A DNA stretch of 64,000 nt from Halanaerobium sp. MA284_MarDTE_T2 (GCF_003337245.1 NZ_QPJE01000006.1:1-64000), one strand, 5' to 3'; positions 1 through 8,842 are shown, counted from the stretch's first letter. Made by a program: numbers and translations. The notes: generated by a model not told the origin, from the letters alone.

Positions 1-94
1 AATTTTCTGCCGCTCTTGCTGACTGTATTCCATAATAGGCATCTTTCGGCACTTTTTTACTGCCTATTGAATCTTGTTCTTCTCTCATTAGCAT
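1..94 (-). CDS. aspA: Aspartate ammonia-lyase / class II fumarase family protein, N-terminal fragment
   Basis: Only the first 31 codons are in the window; the gene runs off the left edge. The visible protein contains KKVPKDAYYGIQSARAAEN, the conserved N-terminal signature of the aspartase/fumarase superfamily. The IQS/IQT-RA spacing favours aspartase (aspartate to fumarate plus ammonia) over fumarase, but the fragment is too short to be sure. The start is taken at the ATG at 94, eight bases after a GGAGGG ribosome site at 103-108; a second ATG six bases further on would be too far from that site. It follows dnaE by about 20 bases and is probably co-transcribed with it. Confidence 0.75.
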   Translation of the reverse strand, partial: MLMREEQDSIGSKKVPKDAYYGIQSARAAEN

Positions 95-115
95 TGGATA
101 AACCCTCCATTATGT

Positions 116-3100
116 TTATATATATTTATATTTTGAAACATCTATAATTTTACTGAGATTTTTTTGACTTGTTTGATCATCATTAAACCAGAATTTAGAA
201 TTTGATAAAATCAATTTATTATCAAGAACTTTCAGTATAACTGGTATATTTCCTTCTTTTTTGAAGAGAAATTTTTTTAAAGTAAAAATTTTTTTTCGTT
301 CAATATTATTCAAATCTATAATTAATATTTTTCTTTCCATCGGGATAATTTTTGAAGCTATTACTTTTTTGTCATCTCTTCTTCCAACAACAAAAATCTG
401 CCCAGATTTCTCCATATCAAAATCCAGTTCAGACAGCAGATCTGGAAATACAATTACATCTATCTTACCTGACCAATCTTCCAATGTCAAGAAGGCCATT
501 TTGTTGCCTCTTTTTGTTATATGTGAACGATTATTTATTATTTGACCTGCAAAAAAAATCTCCCGATTTTCTTTAATATTTTCAATTTGACTTATTGAAA
601 GATCAACTATTTCGTTTATTTTATTTTTGTATTTATCCAGAGGATGACCGGAAACATAAATTCCCAAAAACTCTTTTTCCTGTTCTAACAGAACGTCTTT
701 TCTCAGTTCCTGTATATCCTGATAAGCAAGATCTTCTTCCATAAAGTCATTACTTTTAGAAAACATATCAAAAAATGATATCTGGCCCTGAGCTCTTTCC
801 TTATACAGCATATTATATTTTTTATACAAATCTTTATAGTTTAATAAAAGCTGAGACCTTTTAGCAGAAAACTGAGAAAATACTCCGCTTTTTATAAAAG
901 CCTCTAAAACCTGAATATTTATTCTGCTCATATCTATTCTCTGCAGAAAATCCGTAAAACTTTCAAATTTTTTTTCTTTACGTGCCTCTATAACAGCTTC
1001 TATGGAACCGCTGCCTACATTTTTAACTGCTTTTAAACCAAATCTTATTTTATCTTCCGCCTCAGGTGTAAAATAAAATCCGCTGATATTTATATCTGGC
1101 GGCAGTACTTCTATATTTATTTCCCGGCATGCTTTAATATAATCCGAAATTTTATCCTGATTACCCATAACAGATGACAGGAGAGCAGACATAAAATCAG
1201 CTGGATAGTGTACTTTTAAGTAAGCTGTCTGATAGGCGAGAAATGCATAAGCAGTACTATGGGATTTATTAAATCCATATCCAGCAAAATATTCCATCTG
1301 ATCAAAAATTTTATTGGCTGTTTTTTTATCTATACCATTTTCTACAGCACCATTTATAAAACGCTTTCTTTCGCCCGCAATTAATTCTAATTTTTTCTTG
1401 CCCATGCCTCTTCGCAAAAGGTCAGCTTCTCCCATAGTATATCCACCGAGCGTACTGGCAATCTCCATAACCTGCTCCTGATAAAGAATCATACCAAAAG
1501 TTTCTTCTAGAATTGGCTTAAGTTTTGGGTGCAGATATTCCGGCTCTTTTTCACCATGTCTACTCTTTATATAATCATCAACCATATCACTACCAAGTGG
1601 TCCGGGCCTTCCCAGAGCCAGCAGAGCTATAAGATCACTAAAGCGGTCAGGTTTTAATCTTCTATTTAAAGATTGAAATAAATATGATTCCATCTGAAAA
1701 ACTCCAGCAGTATTTCCTGACTGAAGAAGACGATATACTTTTTTATCATCAAGTGGAATACTGTCAATATCTATTTCTTTCCCGTGCCTCTGCTTAATCA
1801 AATTTAATGTATTTTCTATAACTGTTAGATTGCGCAGACCTAAAAAATCCATTTTCAGAAGGCCCAGTGCCTCCAGATCACCCATAGGCAGCTGAGTAAT
1901 TATGCTGTCATCCTGTTTCTGCAGAGGAATAATTTCAGTCAGAGGCTGGGCACCAATTATTATGCCGGCAGCATGTGTGGAGATATGTCTGGGCATACCC
2001 TCCACCCCTCTGGCATAATCTATTAATTTTTTAATTTCCGGATCGTTTTTATAATAATCCTGCAGTTCTTTAACAGAACTTAAAGCTTCTTTAATCGTTG
2101 TACCAGGCTGAGTTGGAATAAGCTTTGCAATTTTATCAACCCTTCCGTAGGATATCCCAAGCGCTCTACCTACATCTCTAACAGCTGCACGAGCTGCCAT
2201 TGTTCCAAAAGTACCAATTTGTGCCACTCTCTGTTCTCCATACCTCTTTTTTACATATTCAATAATTTCATCTCTCTGTTCATCAAAATCTATATCTATA
2301 TCAGGCATTGTAGCTCTTTCTGGATTTAAAAATCGTTCGAATAAAAGCCCGTATTTTAAAGGATTGACCTTTGTAATATTTAATAAATAAGCAACAAGAC
2401 TTCCAGCTGCAGAACCTCTACCAGGGCCAACTCTAATACCGTTTTCTTCCGCATATTTAACAAAATCATATACAATCAAAAAATAAGAAGCATAACCCAT
2501 TTTATAAATAATACTAAGCTCATATTCCAACCTTTTTTCTGCTTTTTTAATATCCTGAAATACTTTATTTTTTAATCCTTGACAGCACAATTTTTTGAGA
2601 AAACTTTCAGGATTTTCTCCATTTTCTATATCAGGATAATCAGGAAGATAAAACTTATCAAAATCGAGTTCAACATTACATCTTTCAGCAATTTTTACTG
2701 TATTCTCATAAGCAGTTTTAATATCAGGAAATAATGCTTCCATTTCTTCAGGTGTTTTAAAATAAAATTCCTTTCCTTCAAAGGTCATTCTATTTTTATC
2801 ATCTATTGTTGTTCCTGTCTGCAGTGCCAGCAGAACATCCTGAAGATCTGCATCTGATTTATTTAAATAATGTGCATCATTGGTAATTACAAGAGGAAGA
2901 TCAAGCTCCTGAGAAATCTTTATAATTCCTGAAGCAGCTTCTTTTTCAGACTGAAGATTGTGATCCTGAAGTTCAAGAAAAAAATTATCCCTGCCAAAAA
3001 TCTGTCTGTATTCTGCTGCAGCATTTTTAGCTGCTTTATATCGACCTTTTAAAATAAGCTGAGAAATCTCTCCTTGAATACACGCAGATAGACATATGAG

Positions 3101-3481
3101 ACCATCACTATATTCTGCCAGCAGTTCTTTGTCCACCCGCGGCTTATAATAAAAACCTTCCAGCCATGCTTTGGAAACCAGCTGAATAAGATTATGGTAT
3201 CCTATGTTATTTTCAGTCAGTACAATCAGGTGATACCGTTCTCTAGATTTTTCAAATCTGGAACCTGTGGTCAGATAAAGCTCACACCCTAGAATTGGCT
3301 TAATATTCTCACTTTTTGCATGTCTATAAAATTCTATCATACCATAAAGAACTCCATGGTCTGTCATAGCAACTGCAGGCATATTATTTTCTTTTGCCTT
3401 TTTAACCATATCTTCAATCCTAAGAGCACCATCCAGCAGGCTGTAAGCGGTATGGTTATGAAGGTGTACAAATTTAGACAT
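116..3481 (-). CDS. dnaE: DNA polymerase III subunit alpha (DnaE type)
   Basis: This is the replicative polymerase alpha subunit that extends DNA in 5'-3' direction; in Bacillota carrying both PolC and DnaE it extends primers before hand-off. The 1121 residues match the family length. The N-terminal PHP domain opens with HNHTAYSLLDG near residue 8 and has TDHG near 41. The polymerase active site PDIDIDFD lies near residues 390-400, GRGSAAGSLVAY precedes it, and an OB-fold domain forms the C-terminus. There is no exonuclease insertion, so this is DnaE and not PolC. The ATG at 3481 is preceded by GGAG. The upstream region to the divergent nifU-like gene is occupied by mobile-type repeats, so its promoter is not obvious. 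Confidence 0.97.
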   Translation of the reverse strand: MSKFVHLHNHTAYSLLDGALRIEDMVKKAKENNMPAVAMTDHGVLYGMIEFYRHAKSENIKPILGCELYLTTGSRFEKSRERYHLIVLTENNIGYHNLIQLVSKAWLEGFYYKPRVDKELLAEYSDGLICLSACIQGEISQLILKGRYKAAKNAAAEYRQIFGRDNFFLELQDHNLQSEKEAASGIIKISQELDLPLVITNDAHYLNKSDADLQDVLLALQTGTTIDDKNRMTFEGKEFYFKTPEEMEALFPDIKTAYENTVKIAERCNVELDFDKFYLPDYPDIENGENPESFLKKLCCQGLKNKVFQDIKKAEKRLEYELSIIYKMGYASYFLIVYDFVKYAEENGIRVGPGRGSAAGSLVAYLLNITKVNPLKYGLLFERFLNPERATMPDIDIDFDEQRDEIIEYVKKRYGEQRVAQIGTFGTMAARAAVRDVGRALGISYGRVDKIAKLIPTQPGTTIKEALSSVKELQDYYKNDPEIKKLIDYARGVEGMPRHISTHAAGIIIGAQPLTEIIPLQKQDDSIITQLPMGDLEALGLLKMDFLGLRNLTVIENTLNLIKQRHGKEIDIDSIPLDDKKVYRLLQSGNTAGVFQMESYLFQSLNRRLKPDRFSDLIALLALGRPGPLGSDMVDDYIKSRHGEKEPEYLHPKLKPILEETFGMILYQEQVMEIASTLGGYTMGEADLLRRGMGKKKLELIAGERKRFINGAVENGIDKKTANKIFDQMEYFAGYGFNKSHSTAYAFLAYQTAYLKVHYPADFMSALLSSVMGNQDKISDYIKACREINIEVLPPDINISGFYFTPEAEDKIRFGLKAVKNVGSGSIEAVIEARKEKKFESFTDFLQRIDMSRINIQVLEAFIKSGVFSQFSAKRSQLLLNYKDLYKKYNMLYKERAQGQISFFDMFSKSNDFMEEDLAYQDIQELRKDVLLEQEKEFLGIYVSGHPLDKYKNKINEIVDLSISQIENIKENREIFFAGQIINNRSHITKRGNKMAFLTLEDWSGKIDVIVFPDLLSELDFDMEKSGQIFVVGRRDDKKVIASKIIPMERKILIIDLNNIERKKIFTLKKFLFKKEGNIPVILKVLDNKLILSNSKFWFNDDQTSQKNLSKIIDVSKYKYI

Positions 3482-3511
3482 TTTATCATTCTCCTATTAA
3501 CAAAATCGAAA

Positions 3512-3584
3512 ATATAATTTAGATAGAGTTTCCCCAAAATTATTTTTAGAGTTGCAAAATGGGAAAAGTCTTTATATAATTTAG
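3512..3584. repeat. Mini copy of the repeat family (termini only) with flanking 11-bp direct repeats
   Basis: A core of about 51 bases (3523-3573) begins GAGTTTCCCC and ends GGGAAAAGTC, which are the two outer ends of the long repeat joined directly, with TTATTTTTAGAGTTGCAAAA between. It is bracketed by exact copies of ATATAATTTAG at 3512-3522 and 3574-3584. The second copy also serves as the left flank of the full-length element that follows. It holds no plausible gene. I interpret it as an internally deleted, or independently mobile, micro-form of the same element. Confidence 0.7.
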
Positions 3585-3847
3585 TAGGAGTTTCTCCAAA
3601 ATTTATTTTCAAGCTGCAAAAAGGGGCTTTAGTCATCAACGAAATTTTTAGATTTATCTAAAACACAATTCGGGTGTGAAATAGGGCACACTAATCAATG
3701 AGTCCTCCTGACTCATGATTAGCTCACTCCATCCTGTAGTTCAACCCTATTTCTTCCTTAATTTCGTTAAGATTCATTGACTAAAAATTTCAATATTCCT
3801 GCATCTCCCTTTTTTGCAGCAGTATATAAAAAATGGGGAAAATCCAG
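3585..3847 (-). repeat. Full-length palindromic repeat, copy R1 (inverted orientation), MITE-like
   Basis: This element of about 263 bases fills the divergent intergenic space between dnaE and the nifU-like gene. It is the reverse complement of the copies near 8564, 36543 and 47286, with only scattered differences. It is flanked by exact direct repeats ATAATTTAG at 3576-3584 and 3848-3856. Its ends form an imperfect inverted repeat sharing TTTCCCCA, TTTAT and GCTGCAAAAAGGGG. The interior pairs GAAATTTTTAG with CTAAAAATTTC and GAAATAGGG with CCCTATTTC, around a central hairpin made from CTAATCATGAGTC and GACTCATTGATTAG. No conserved long ORF is present. Confidence 0.85.
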
Positions 3848-3859
3848 ATAATTTAGGTG

Positions 3860-3888
3860 TTGTAAAAAGTTGAGTTTTTTAGTATAAT
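3860..3888 (+). promoter_or_regulatory. Sigma-A type promoter of the nifU-like gene
   Basis: TTGTAA at 3860-3865 and TATAAT at 3883-3888 are separated by 17 bases, about 30 bases before the coding start. The -35 box begins just outside the right direct repeat of element R1, so the promoter is not supplied by the element itself. Confidence 0.7.
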
Positions 3889-3918
3889 ATAATCAAATGT
3901 AAATTAGGAGGTGCAACA

Positions 3919-4140
3919 TTGAAAAAAGAAGTTGAAAAATATATCGATAAAATCAGACCCAGCCTTCAGGCTGATGGTGGTGATGTTGAGCTGGTAGAAG
4001 TCACTGAAGACGGAATTGTAAAAGTTAAATTACTTGGAGCCTGCAGTGGTTGTCCAATGTCAACACTGACCATAAAAAATGGTATTGAACGTACACTGAA
4101 AAATAACATTGACGGTGTAAAAGAAGTACGTCCTGTATAA
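3919..4140 (+). CDS. NifU-like Fe-S cluster scaffold (NifU C-terminal domain)
   Basis: This 73-residue protein consists only of the NifU C-terminal (Nfu) domain, which carries a labile [4Fe-4S] cluster at a CxxC motif and delivers it to apoproteins. The motif is seen as CSGCPMS near residue 41, after the typical LQADGGDVELVEV segment. The start codon is TTG at 3919, five bases after AGGAGGTG; there is no in-frame ATG nearby. It is a single-gene transcription unit with its own promoter and a strong terminator. It would serve the many Fe-S proteins encoded here, including the hydrogenases. Confidence 0.93.
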   Translation: MKKEVEKYIDKIRPSLQADGGDVELVEVTEDGIVKVKLLGACSGCPMSTLTIKNGIERTLKNNIDGVKEVRPV

Positions 4141-4162
4141 CCTGTATAAAATGTATCTTATT

Positions 4163-4193
4163 AAAAGCACCCAGACACTGGGTGCTTTTTTTC
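4163..4193. terminator. Intrinsic terminator after the nifU-like gene
   Basis: The stem AAAAGCACCCAG / CTGGGTGCTTTT has a three-base loop and is followed by a T run. It lies between the convergent nifU-like gene and ylbF, and A/T runs on both sides let it work in both directions. Confidence 0.9.
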
Positions 4194-4203
4194 TGCCTGA
4201 CTT

Positions 4204-4596
4204 TTAATCCTCTTTTTCTGAACTACCTTCTTTTTCTGAACTATCCTCGGCTTCATTATTCTGCGGTATACCAATTTCTATATCTGAAAATATAATTTTC
4301 TGAAGATCATTTAACATAACACTTAATTTATATTCTGCCTCCAGATATTTTTTAACATTGTTATTAATTTCAATAAAATTATTAAGATTATTGAGCTTTT
4401 CTTTTTCTTCTTCACTTATTTCCTGCCCGGAAAGCTGTTTTGTCTGCAGCTCCATCATTAAATTCTGATAGTCTAAAAGCATTTCTCTTGAGCCTTTTTT
4501 TCCCATAACTTTTTTTCTTAATTCAGTGTATTCCTGATATTCATCAGAATCTTTTATTTTTCTTTCCAGCCTTCTTGCAATATCATACACAGACAT
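4204..4596 (-). CDS. YlbF/YmcA family protein
   Basis: This 130-residue, all-helical, charged protein matches the YlbF/YmcA (DUF964) family, recognisable from the pattern IARRLERKIKDSDEYQEY followed by a heptad-rich middle. In Bacillus the family members form the Y-complex that modifies RNase Y specificity and developmental gene expression. No cysteines are present, so the Fe-S clusters reported for some Y-complex members are not supported here. The acidic C-terminus contains a near-duplicate SSEKEGSSEKED. Its start codon overlaps the stop of the upstream phosphodiesterase gene, so the two are translationally coupled. Confidence 0.8.
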   Translation of the reverse strand: MSVYDIARRLERKIKDSDEYQEYTELRKKVMGKKGSREMLLDYQNLMMELQTKQLSGQEISEEEKEKLNNLNNFIEINNNVKKYLEAEYKLSVMLNDLQKIIFSDIEIGIPQNNEAEDSSEKEGSSEKED

Positions 4597-5090
4597 TAAG
4601 ATCCCTCCTTTAGAATTTTTATTTCAGAATTTATATCTTTATTAATATCTATTATACCAAAGGTATAGTTTTTCTCAAATCTTTTATCTGTTGGAGAACC
4701 TGGATTAAAAAATAATTTTTTGTTAATATATTGATTTAACGGTCTGTGTGTGTGGCCAAAAATTATAATATCACAGTCCGGAAAACTGTAATCCAGAGAA
4801 TTAATTAAATCTCCAGCCCTGAATTGATGGCCGTGAGTCAGCCCAATTTTCCTATCATTTATTTCAAATGTTATTTTTTTAGAAAGCTTATTTTTTATTA
4901 AATAATTATCCATATTGCCATAAACAGCGCGAACAGGTTTAATATTTTTTAGTTCATCCAATACTTTTTCTGACACATGATCACCAGCATGTATTATTAA
5001 ATCTACGTTTTTTAATTCTTCCAGCAGTTTTGGAGGGAGTTTTTGCCCCCCCATAGATATATGTGTATCTGAAATTACACCCAGTTTCAT
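4596..5090 (-). CDS. YfcE/MJ0936-family metallophosphodiesterase
   Basis: A 164-residue calcineurin-like phosphoesterase of the small YfcE/MJ0936 family, which hydrolyses phosphodiesters with two divalent metals. The metal-binding motifs appear in order as GVISDTH near residue 4, HAGDH near 35, YGNMDN near 58, HGHQF near 86 and FGHTHRP near 111. It is complete and of normal length. It begins with ATG after GGAGG and lies between a DUF362 protein and ylbF in a tight three-gene run. The physiological substrate cannot be told from sequence. Confidence 0.9.
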   Translation of the reverse strand: MKLGVISDTHISMGGQKLPPKLLEELKNVDLIIHAGDHVSEKVLDELKNIKPVRAVYGNMDNYLIKNKLSKKITFEINDRKIGLTHGHQFRAGDLINSLDYSFPDCDIIIFGHTHRPLNQYINKKLFFNPGSPTDKRFEKNYTFGIIDINKDINSEIKILKEGS

Positions 5091-5107
5091 TAATAAATAT
5101 TCCTCCT

Positions 5108-6250
5108 CTATCTGCTAAAAAAAAGTTTGCCCAGCCAGGGATGTTTAATATTCACTGCATCATAAGGGCATAATTCCTGACAGCAAAAGCAGCGAATACA
5201 TAGATCTAAATCAACTTTTGGAAAGCTGTCAACCATCTCTATTGCTTCAGGAGGACAGTTTTCCGCACAGGTTCTGCAGCTTACACATTTATTTTTATCA
5301 AAAACCGGTTTGGGCCGCAGAAATTTTTCCAGAAGTTCTGCTAAAAAATTAGGCATTTTATCCTTTAGAAGATTTGAATTCCCTTCTATAGAAGGAATTT
5401 TTGCATCTTTATAGCTGTCAAGCTGATCACCCACTATTTGATAATTATCTTCAGCAATTAAACCATCTTCACGAGAGATTTTAATAAGTGGAACTTCCTC
5501 TAGTGGATTAATGCCTAAAATTTCTACTGCCACCCTATCCAGATAAAAAGGGGATTCTGAAGCAAGCAGATATTTAAAATTTCTTGGTTCTCCAGAAGAA
5601 GGTCCATCTCCTTCCATTCCTATTATTCCATCCATAATTGTTAATCCTGGTTTAACAAGTAAGGCAAGATCATTTAACATACGCGAAAAATCATCCACAT
5701 TTGGCATTTTAAGATGATATTCTGCTTTTAAAACACCCGGTATACATCCAAATAAATTTTTTACAGCTCCTGTATACATAGTTAATCCATGTGTTTTTAA
5801 TTTAGGTAGATTTATAATAAAATCTGCATTTAAAACATATTCTCCAAGAACAAAAGACTTGATTATTTTCCCATCTTTAAATTCCACTGTTTTTTCTTCC
5901 GTATTATAATTGAGTTCAAAACCTTCCTCAGCTGCCATTTCATAAATACCGCTTTTTTTATAGGCTCTTTTTAGTAAATTTTCATTAAAAGGTCCTCCAG
6001 GACTATCACCAATAACTACCTCTGCTCCCAGAGATTTTACTTTTATTCCTACAGCTCGCAGAATCTCCGGATGTGTAGTTACAGCCTGATCAGGATCTTT
6101 TCCCATTAAAAGATTTGTTTTTAACAAAACCCTTTTACCTTTTTTAATATATTGCTCCCATCCACCAAGATTATCGATTAGAATATCCAGTGAATTTTTT
6201 ATTTTTTCTCTATTATATGAATCACATTTTTTTAAAGACACTTTTATCAT
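5108..6250 (-). CDS. DUF362 domain protein with C-terminal 2x[4Fe-4S] ferredoxin domain
   Basis: The first 310 residues match DUF362, with the family's TNLLMGKDPDQAVTTHPE and NLPKLKTHGLTMYTGAVKNL segments. The last 70 residues contain two ferredoxin cysteine clusters, CVSCRTCAENCP and CIRCFCCQELCP, sufficient for two [4Fe-4S] clusters. DUF362-ferredoxin fusions are common in anaerobes, and their reaction is not established. There is no signal peptide or membrane helix, so it should be cytoplasmic. It heads a run with the YfcE-like phosphodiesterase and ylbF. A role in electron transfer is inference from the cysteines only. Confidence 0.88.
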   Translation of the reverse strand: MIKVSLKKCDSYNREKIKNSLDILIDNLGGWEQYIKKGKRVLLKTNLLMGKDPDQAVTTHPEILRAVGIKVKSLGAEVVIGDSPGGPFNENLLKRAYKKSGIYEMAAEEGFELNYNTEEKTVEFKDGKIIKSFVLGEYVLNADFIINLPKLKTHGLTMYTGAVKNLFGCIPGVLKAEYHLKMPNVDDFSRMLNDLALLVKPGLTIMDGIIGMEGDGPSSGEPRNFKYLLASESPFYLDRVAVEILGINPLEEVPLIKISREDGLIAEDNYQIVGDQLDSYKDAKIPSIEGNSNLLKDKMPNFLAELLEKFLRPKPVFDKNKCVSCRTCAENCPPEAIEMVDSFPKVDLDLCIRCFCCQELCPYDAVNIKHPWLGKLFFSR

Positions 6251-6344
6251 TTTATTTTACCTGCCTTTATTTTACCTAAAATTAATTATAATTTTATACA
6301 CTTCATCAACTATTATACAGCTCACACAGGAGAACATTTCAAAA

Positions 6345-6375
6345 AAAGCCGGCACTACTAGTGCCGACTTTTATT
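6345..6375 (-). terminator. Intrinsic terminator after the FmdB-type gene
   Basis: Read on the minus strand, AAAGTCGGCAC pairs with GTGCCGGCTTT around a TAGTA loop, followed by a run of T. It begins a few bases past the stop codon of the zinc-ribbon gene. Confidence 0.9.
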
Positions 6376-6379
6376 GTTT

Positions 6380-6607
6380 TTAAGATGCTTTATCAGTATT
6401 TTCCTTATTTTTCTTTTCTTTTTTTTCAGATTTTTTATTTTCCTGATTTACATAAAAATTAGAACCTTTAAAAATAATGCCGGGAGCACCTATAATGCGT
6501 TTTACTTTACCTCCACACTCCGGACATTCTTCCAGAGGCTCATCCTTAATATTTTGAAATTTTTCAAACCTTCCACAGCTTTTACATTCATATAAATATG
6601 TCGGCAT
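6380..6607 (-). CDS. FmdB family zinc-ribbon protein
   Basis: A 75-residue protein with the FmdB zinc-ribbon domain at the N-terminus: MPTYLYECKSCGRFE, then CPECGGKVKR, giving two CxxC knuckles for one zinc. The C-terminal third is a lysine/glutamate-rich tail of low complexity. The family was first linked to formamidase/amidase gene regulation in Methylophilus, but most members have no proven function. The ATG follows GGGAGG. It has its own terminator. Confidence 0.88.
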   Translation of the reverse strand: MPTYLYECKSCGRFEKFQNIKDEPLEECPECGGKVKRIIGAPGIIFKGSNFYVNQENKKSEKKEKKNKENTDKAS

Positions 6608-6703
6608 TTTTATTCCTCCCTATTGTGTTATTTATATTTACTTATTTATTTTTTAGACCCTGTTCAGCAGAATTTTTTACCTGTCTTATTATAATGGGAA
6701 ATA

Positions 6704-6976
6704 TTATTCATGTTCAGCATTTAATAATCCCCAGTAATTATAAAGCTGAATAAAAATGAACAGGGCTGTTATCAGCCATTTTTTTGTATAAATAAAATAG
6801 CCACCACCTATTACTGTCGAAATTAATATTGATATCAAAACAAATTTTTTGTTCAATTTAATTTTCAAAAGCTGCCATGGTATTAATCCAAACCCTATAA
6901 ATATACCTGAATCAACCTGATAAAAAAGGCCTGCAGCCCCAACTAATACAAAAAGAATCAGAAAAAAGATATTCAT
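6704..6976 (-). CDS. Small membrane protein of unknown function
   Basis: I do not recognise this 90-residue protein. It has three predicted membrane segments: residues 2-20 (MNIFFLILFVLVGAAGLFY), about 43-60, and about 64-80 (an aromatic-rich stretch around ITALFIFIQLYNYWGLL). The ATG at 6976 is chosen because AGGAGGAG lies five bases upstream; a longer reading frame from 7003 would include that ribosome site. It stands alone between rlmD and the FmdB-type gene. Nothing in the context suggests its job. Confidence 0.7.
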   Translation of the reverse strand: MNIFFLILFVLVGAAGLFYQVDSGIFIGFGLIPWQLLKIKLNKKFVLISILISTVIGGGYFIYTKKWLITALFIFIQLYNYWGLLNAEHE

Positions 6977-7116
6977 ATTTACTCCTCCTATTTTGTGGAG
7001 CATTTTTTAACTATACTATAATATATCACAAATCACCCTTAATGAGCAAGGAAACAATTTAAAGAAGTTTTTCATATTTAAGCATAAAACTTAATATTTT
7101 ATAAGAGGCAGTTTTC

Positions 7117-8493
7117 TTATGTAAATTTTTTTAATAATGCAACAGACTCAACGTGATATGTCTGTGGAAACATATCAACTGGCTGTATAACTTCAACCTT
7201 ATAATCACTTTTTAAGTTTTTTAAATCCCTTGCCTGTGTGGCTGGATTACAGGAAACATATATAACCTTCTCTATACCACTTTCTTTTACCATTTCAACT
7301 GTTCTATCTTCCAGACCTTTTCTGGGGGGATCAAAAACCAGCAGATCTATCTTATTATCCTTTAATAATTTTCCCAGTTCTTTTTCTACTTCACCTTCAA
7401 TAAATTCAATATTATCCAGAGAATTCAAATGTATATTTACTTTCCCATCTTTAACTGCAGATGCAGAATTTTCTATACAATATATTTTTTCTATATTATT
7501 TTTTTCTTTTTTCATTTTCTGATCCAGGTAAACAGCAATACTTCCTGTGCCAGAAAAGGCATCTACTATTTTTTCGCCTCCATTAAATTCAGCCATTGAA
7601 AAAATCTGCTTATATAATTTTTCTGCCTGAAGTGTATTAACCTGGAAAAAAGATGATGGAGAAATAACAAACTCTGCTTTCCCAATATATTCTTTTATCT
7701 TATTTTCTCCAAATAGATTTATATTTCTGCTGCCCATAATTCTATTTGTATTTTCTATATTTATATTCTGAGTTACGCCTTTTAGTTCTGGAATTCTGTC
7801 AAAAATTCTTTTGGCTATATTTTTAGAATTTGGAAATTCAAGTTCTGATGTTACAAAAGTAAGCAGAGCTTGGTTTGTACATACTCCAGCTCTAATTATT
7901 AAATGCCTCAGCAAACCAACACCTTTCTTCTCGTCATAAACTGATAGTTCTTCCTTGTTCAGCACTTCAAGGGTTTCTCGCAGAATTCTATTTATAAGTG
8001 GGTGCTGGATCAAACAGTTATTATATGGAACTATAGAATGAGATGCTCTCTGATAAAATCCAGCCACTATTTCCTCACCAACTTCTGTGAGTGGAAATTG
8101 AGCTTTATTTCTGTAGCGAAATGGAGGCTGATAGGGAATTATTTCTTTTAAAGGAATATTATCAAGTTCTCCGATTCTTGCCATTAAATCATAAATCATA
8201 TTTTTCTTGAATTCCAGCTGTTTTTTATAATTTATATGCTGAATCTGACAGCCCCCACATATATCAAAAACCGGACACGGAGGTTCTATTCTATCTGGAG
8301 AAGATTCAATTAGCTCTATTAATTCACCCTGTGCAAAATTCTTTTTTTTGTATGTTATTTTAATTTTTACATAATCACCAGGAAGAGTTAGGGGTACAAA
8401 AACTACCAGATTATCCTCTATTCTTCCTACACCATCTCCACCATTGGCAAGATCTTCAATTTTTACTCTATATATATCATTTTTTTTAACCAT
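7117..8493 (-). CDS. rlmD: 23S rRNA (uracil-C5)-methyltransferase, RlmD/RumA type
   Basis: This SAM-dependent enzyme methylates a uracil of 23S rRNA at C5 (U1939 in E. coli; Bacillus homologues may have other targets). It opens with a TRAM RNA-binding domain (residues 1-60, GGDGVGRIEDNLVVFVP), followed by the Fe-S cysteines CPVFDICGGC near residue 72. The methyltransferase domain has DAFSGTGSIAVYL as SAM-binding motif, FDPPRKGL, and YVSCNPATQARDL with the catalytic cysteine near residue 410. The length (458) is normal. Divergent from the AEC transporter, with repeat copy R2 between them. Confidence 0.92.
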   Translation of the reverse strand: MVKKNDIYRVKIEDLANGGDGVGRIEDNLVVFVPLTLPGDYVKIKITYKKKNFAQGELIELIESSPDRIEPPCPVFDICGGCQIQHINYKKQLEFKKNMIYDLMARIGELDNIPLKEIIPYQPPFRYRNKAQFPLTEVGEEIVAGFYQRASHSIVPYNNCLIQHPLINRILRETLEVLNKEELSVYDEKKGVGLLRHLIIRAGVCTNQALLTFVTSELEFPNSKNIAKRIFDRIPELKGVTQNINIENTNRIMGSRNINLFGENKIKEYIGKAEFVISPSSFFQVNTLQAEKLYKQIFSMAEFNGGEKIVDAFSGTGSIAVYLDQKMKKEKNNIEKIYCIENSASAVKDGKVNIHLNSLDNIEFIEGEVEKELGKLLKDNKIDLLVFDPPRKGLEDRTVEMVKESGIEKVIYVSCNPATQARDLKNLKSDYKVEVIQPVDMFPQTYHVESVALLKKFT

Positions 8494-8563
8494 TTTAGCA
8501 GCCCCCTGTAAATCTTATAAGACAATTTTATCAATTAAAACTTAAAATGCAAATATATTTACT

Positions 8564-8828
8564 AAAAGACTTTCCCCATTTTTTTATATACTGCTGCAAA
8601 AAGGGGAGATGCAGGAATATTGAAATTTTTAGTCAATGAATCTTAACGAAATGAAGGAAGAAATAGGGTTGAACTGCAGGATGGAGTGAGCTAATCATGA
8701 GTCAGGAGGACTCATTGATTAGTGTGCCCTATTTCACACCCGAATTGAGTTTTAGATAAATCTAAAAATTTCGTTGATGACTAAAGCCCCCTTTTTGCAG
8801 CTTGAAAATAAATTTTGGGGAAACTCCT
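8564..8828 (+). repeat. Full-length palindromic repeat, copy R2, MITE-like
   Basis: This copy of about 265 bases shares near identity with R3 and R4. It begins within AAAAGACTTTCCCC and ends GGGGAAACTCCT. The flanks carry the direct repeat TATTTACT at 8556-8563 and 8831-8838, the shortest of the four pairs. The central hairpin lies at 8691-8722. It sits in the divergent intergenic region between rlmD and the AEC transporter, and a strong promoter begins 15 bases after its end. Confidence 0.85.
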
Positions 8829-8842
8829 GTTATTTACTGTTT

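Noticed and set aside
3364-3639. A 91-codon minus-strand frame running from repeat R1 into dnaE
   Set aside because: It overlaps the start of dnaE in another frame and mostly translates the mini repeat; there is no ribosome site.
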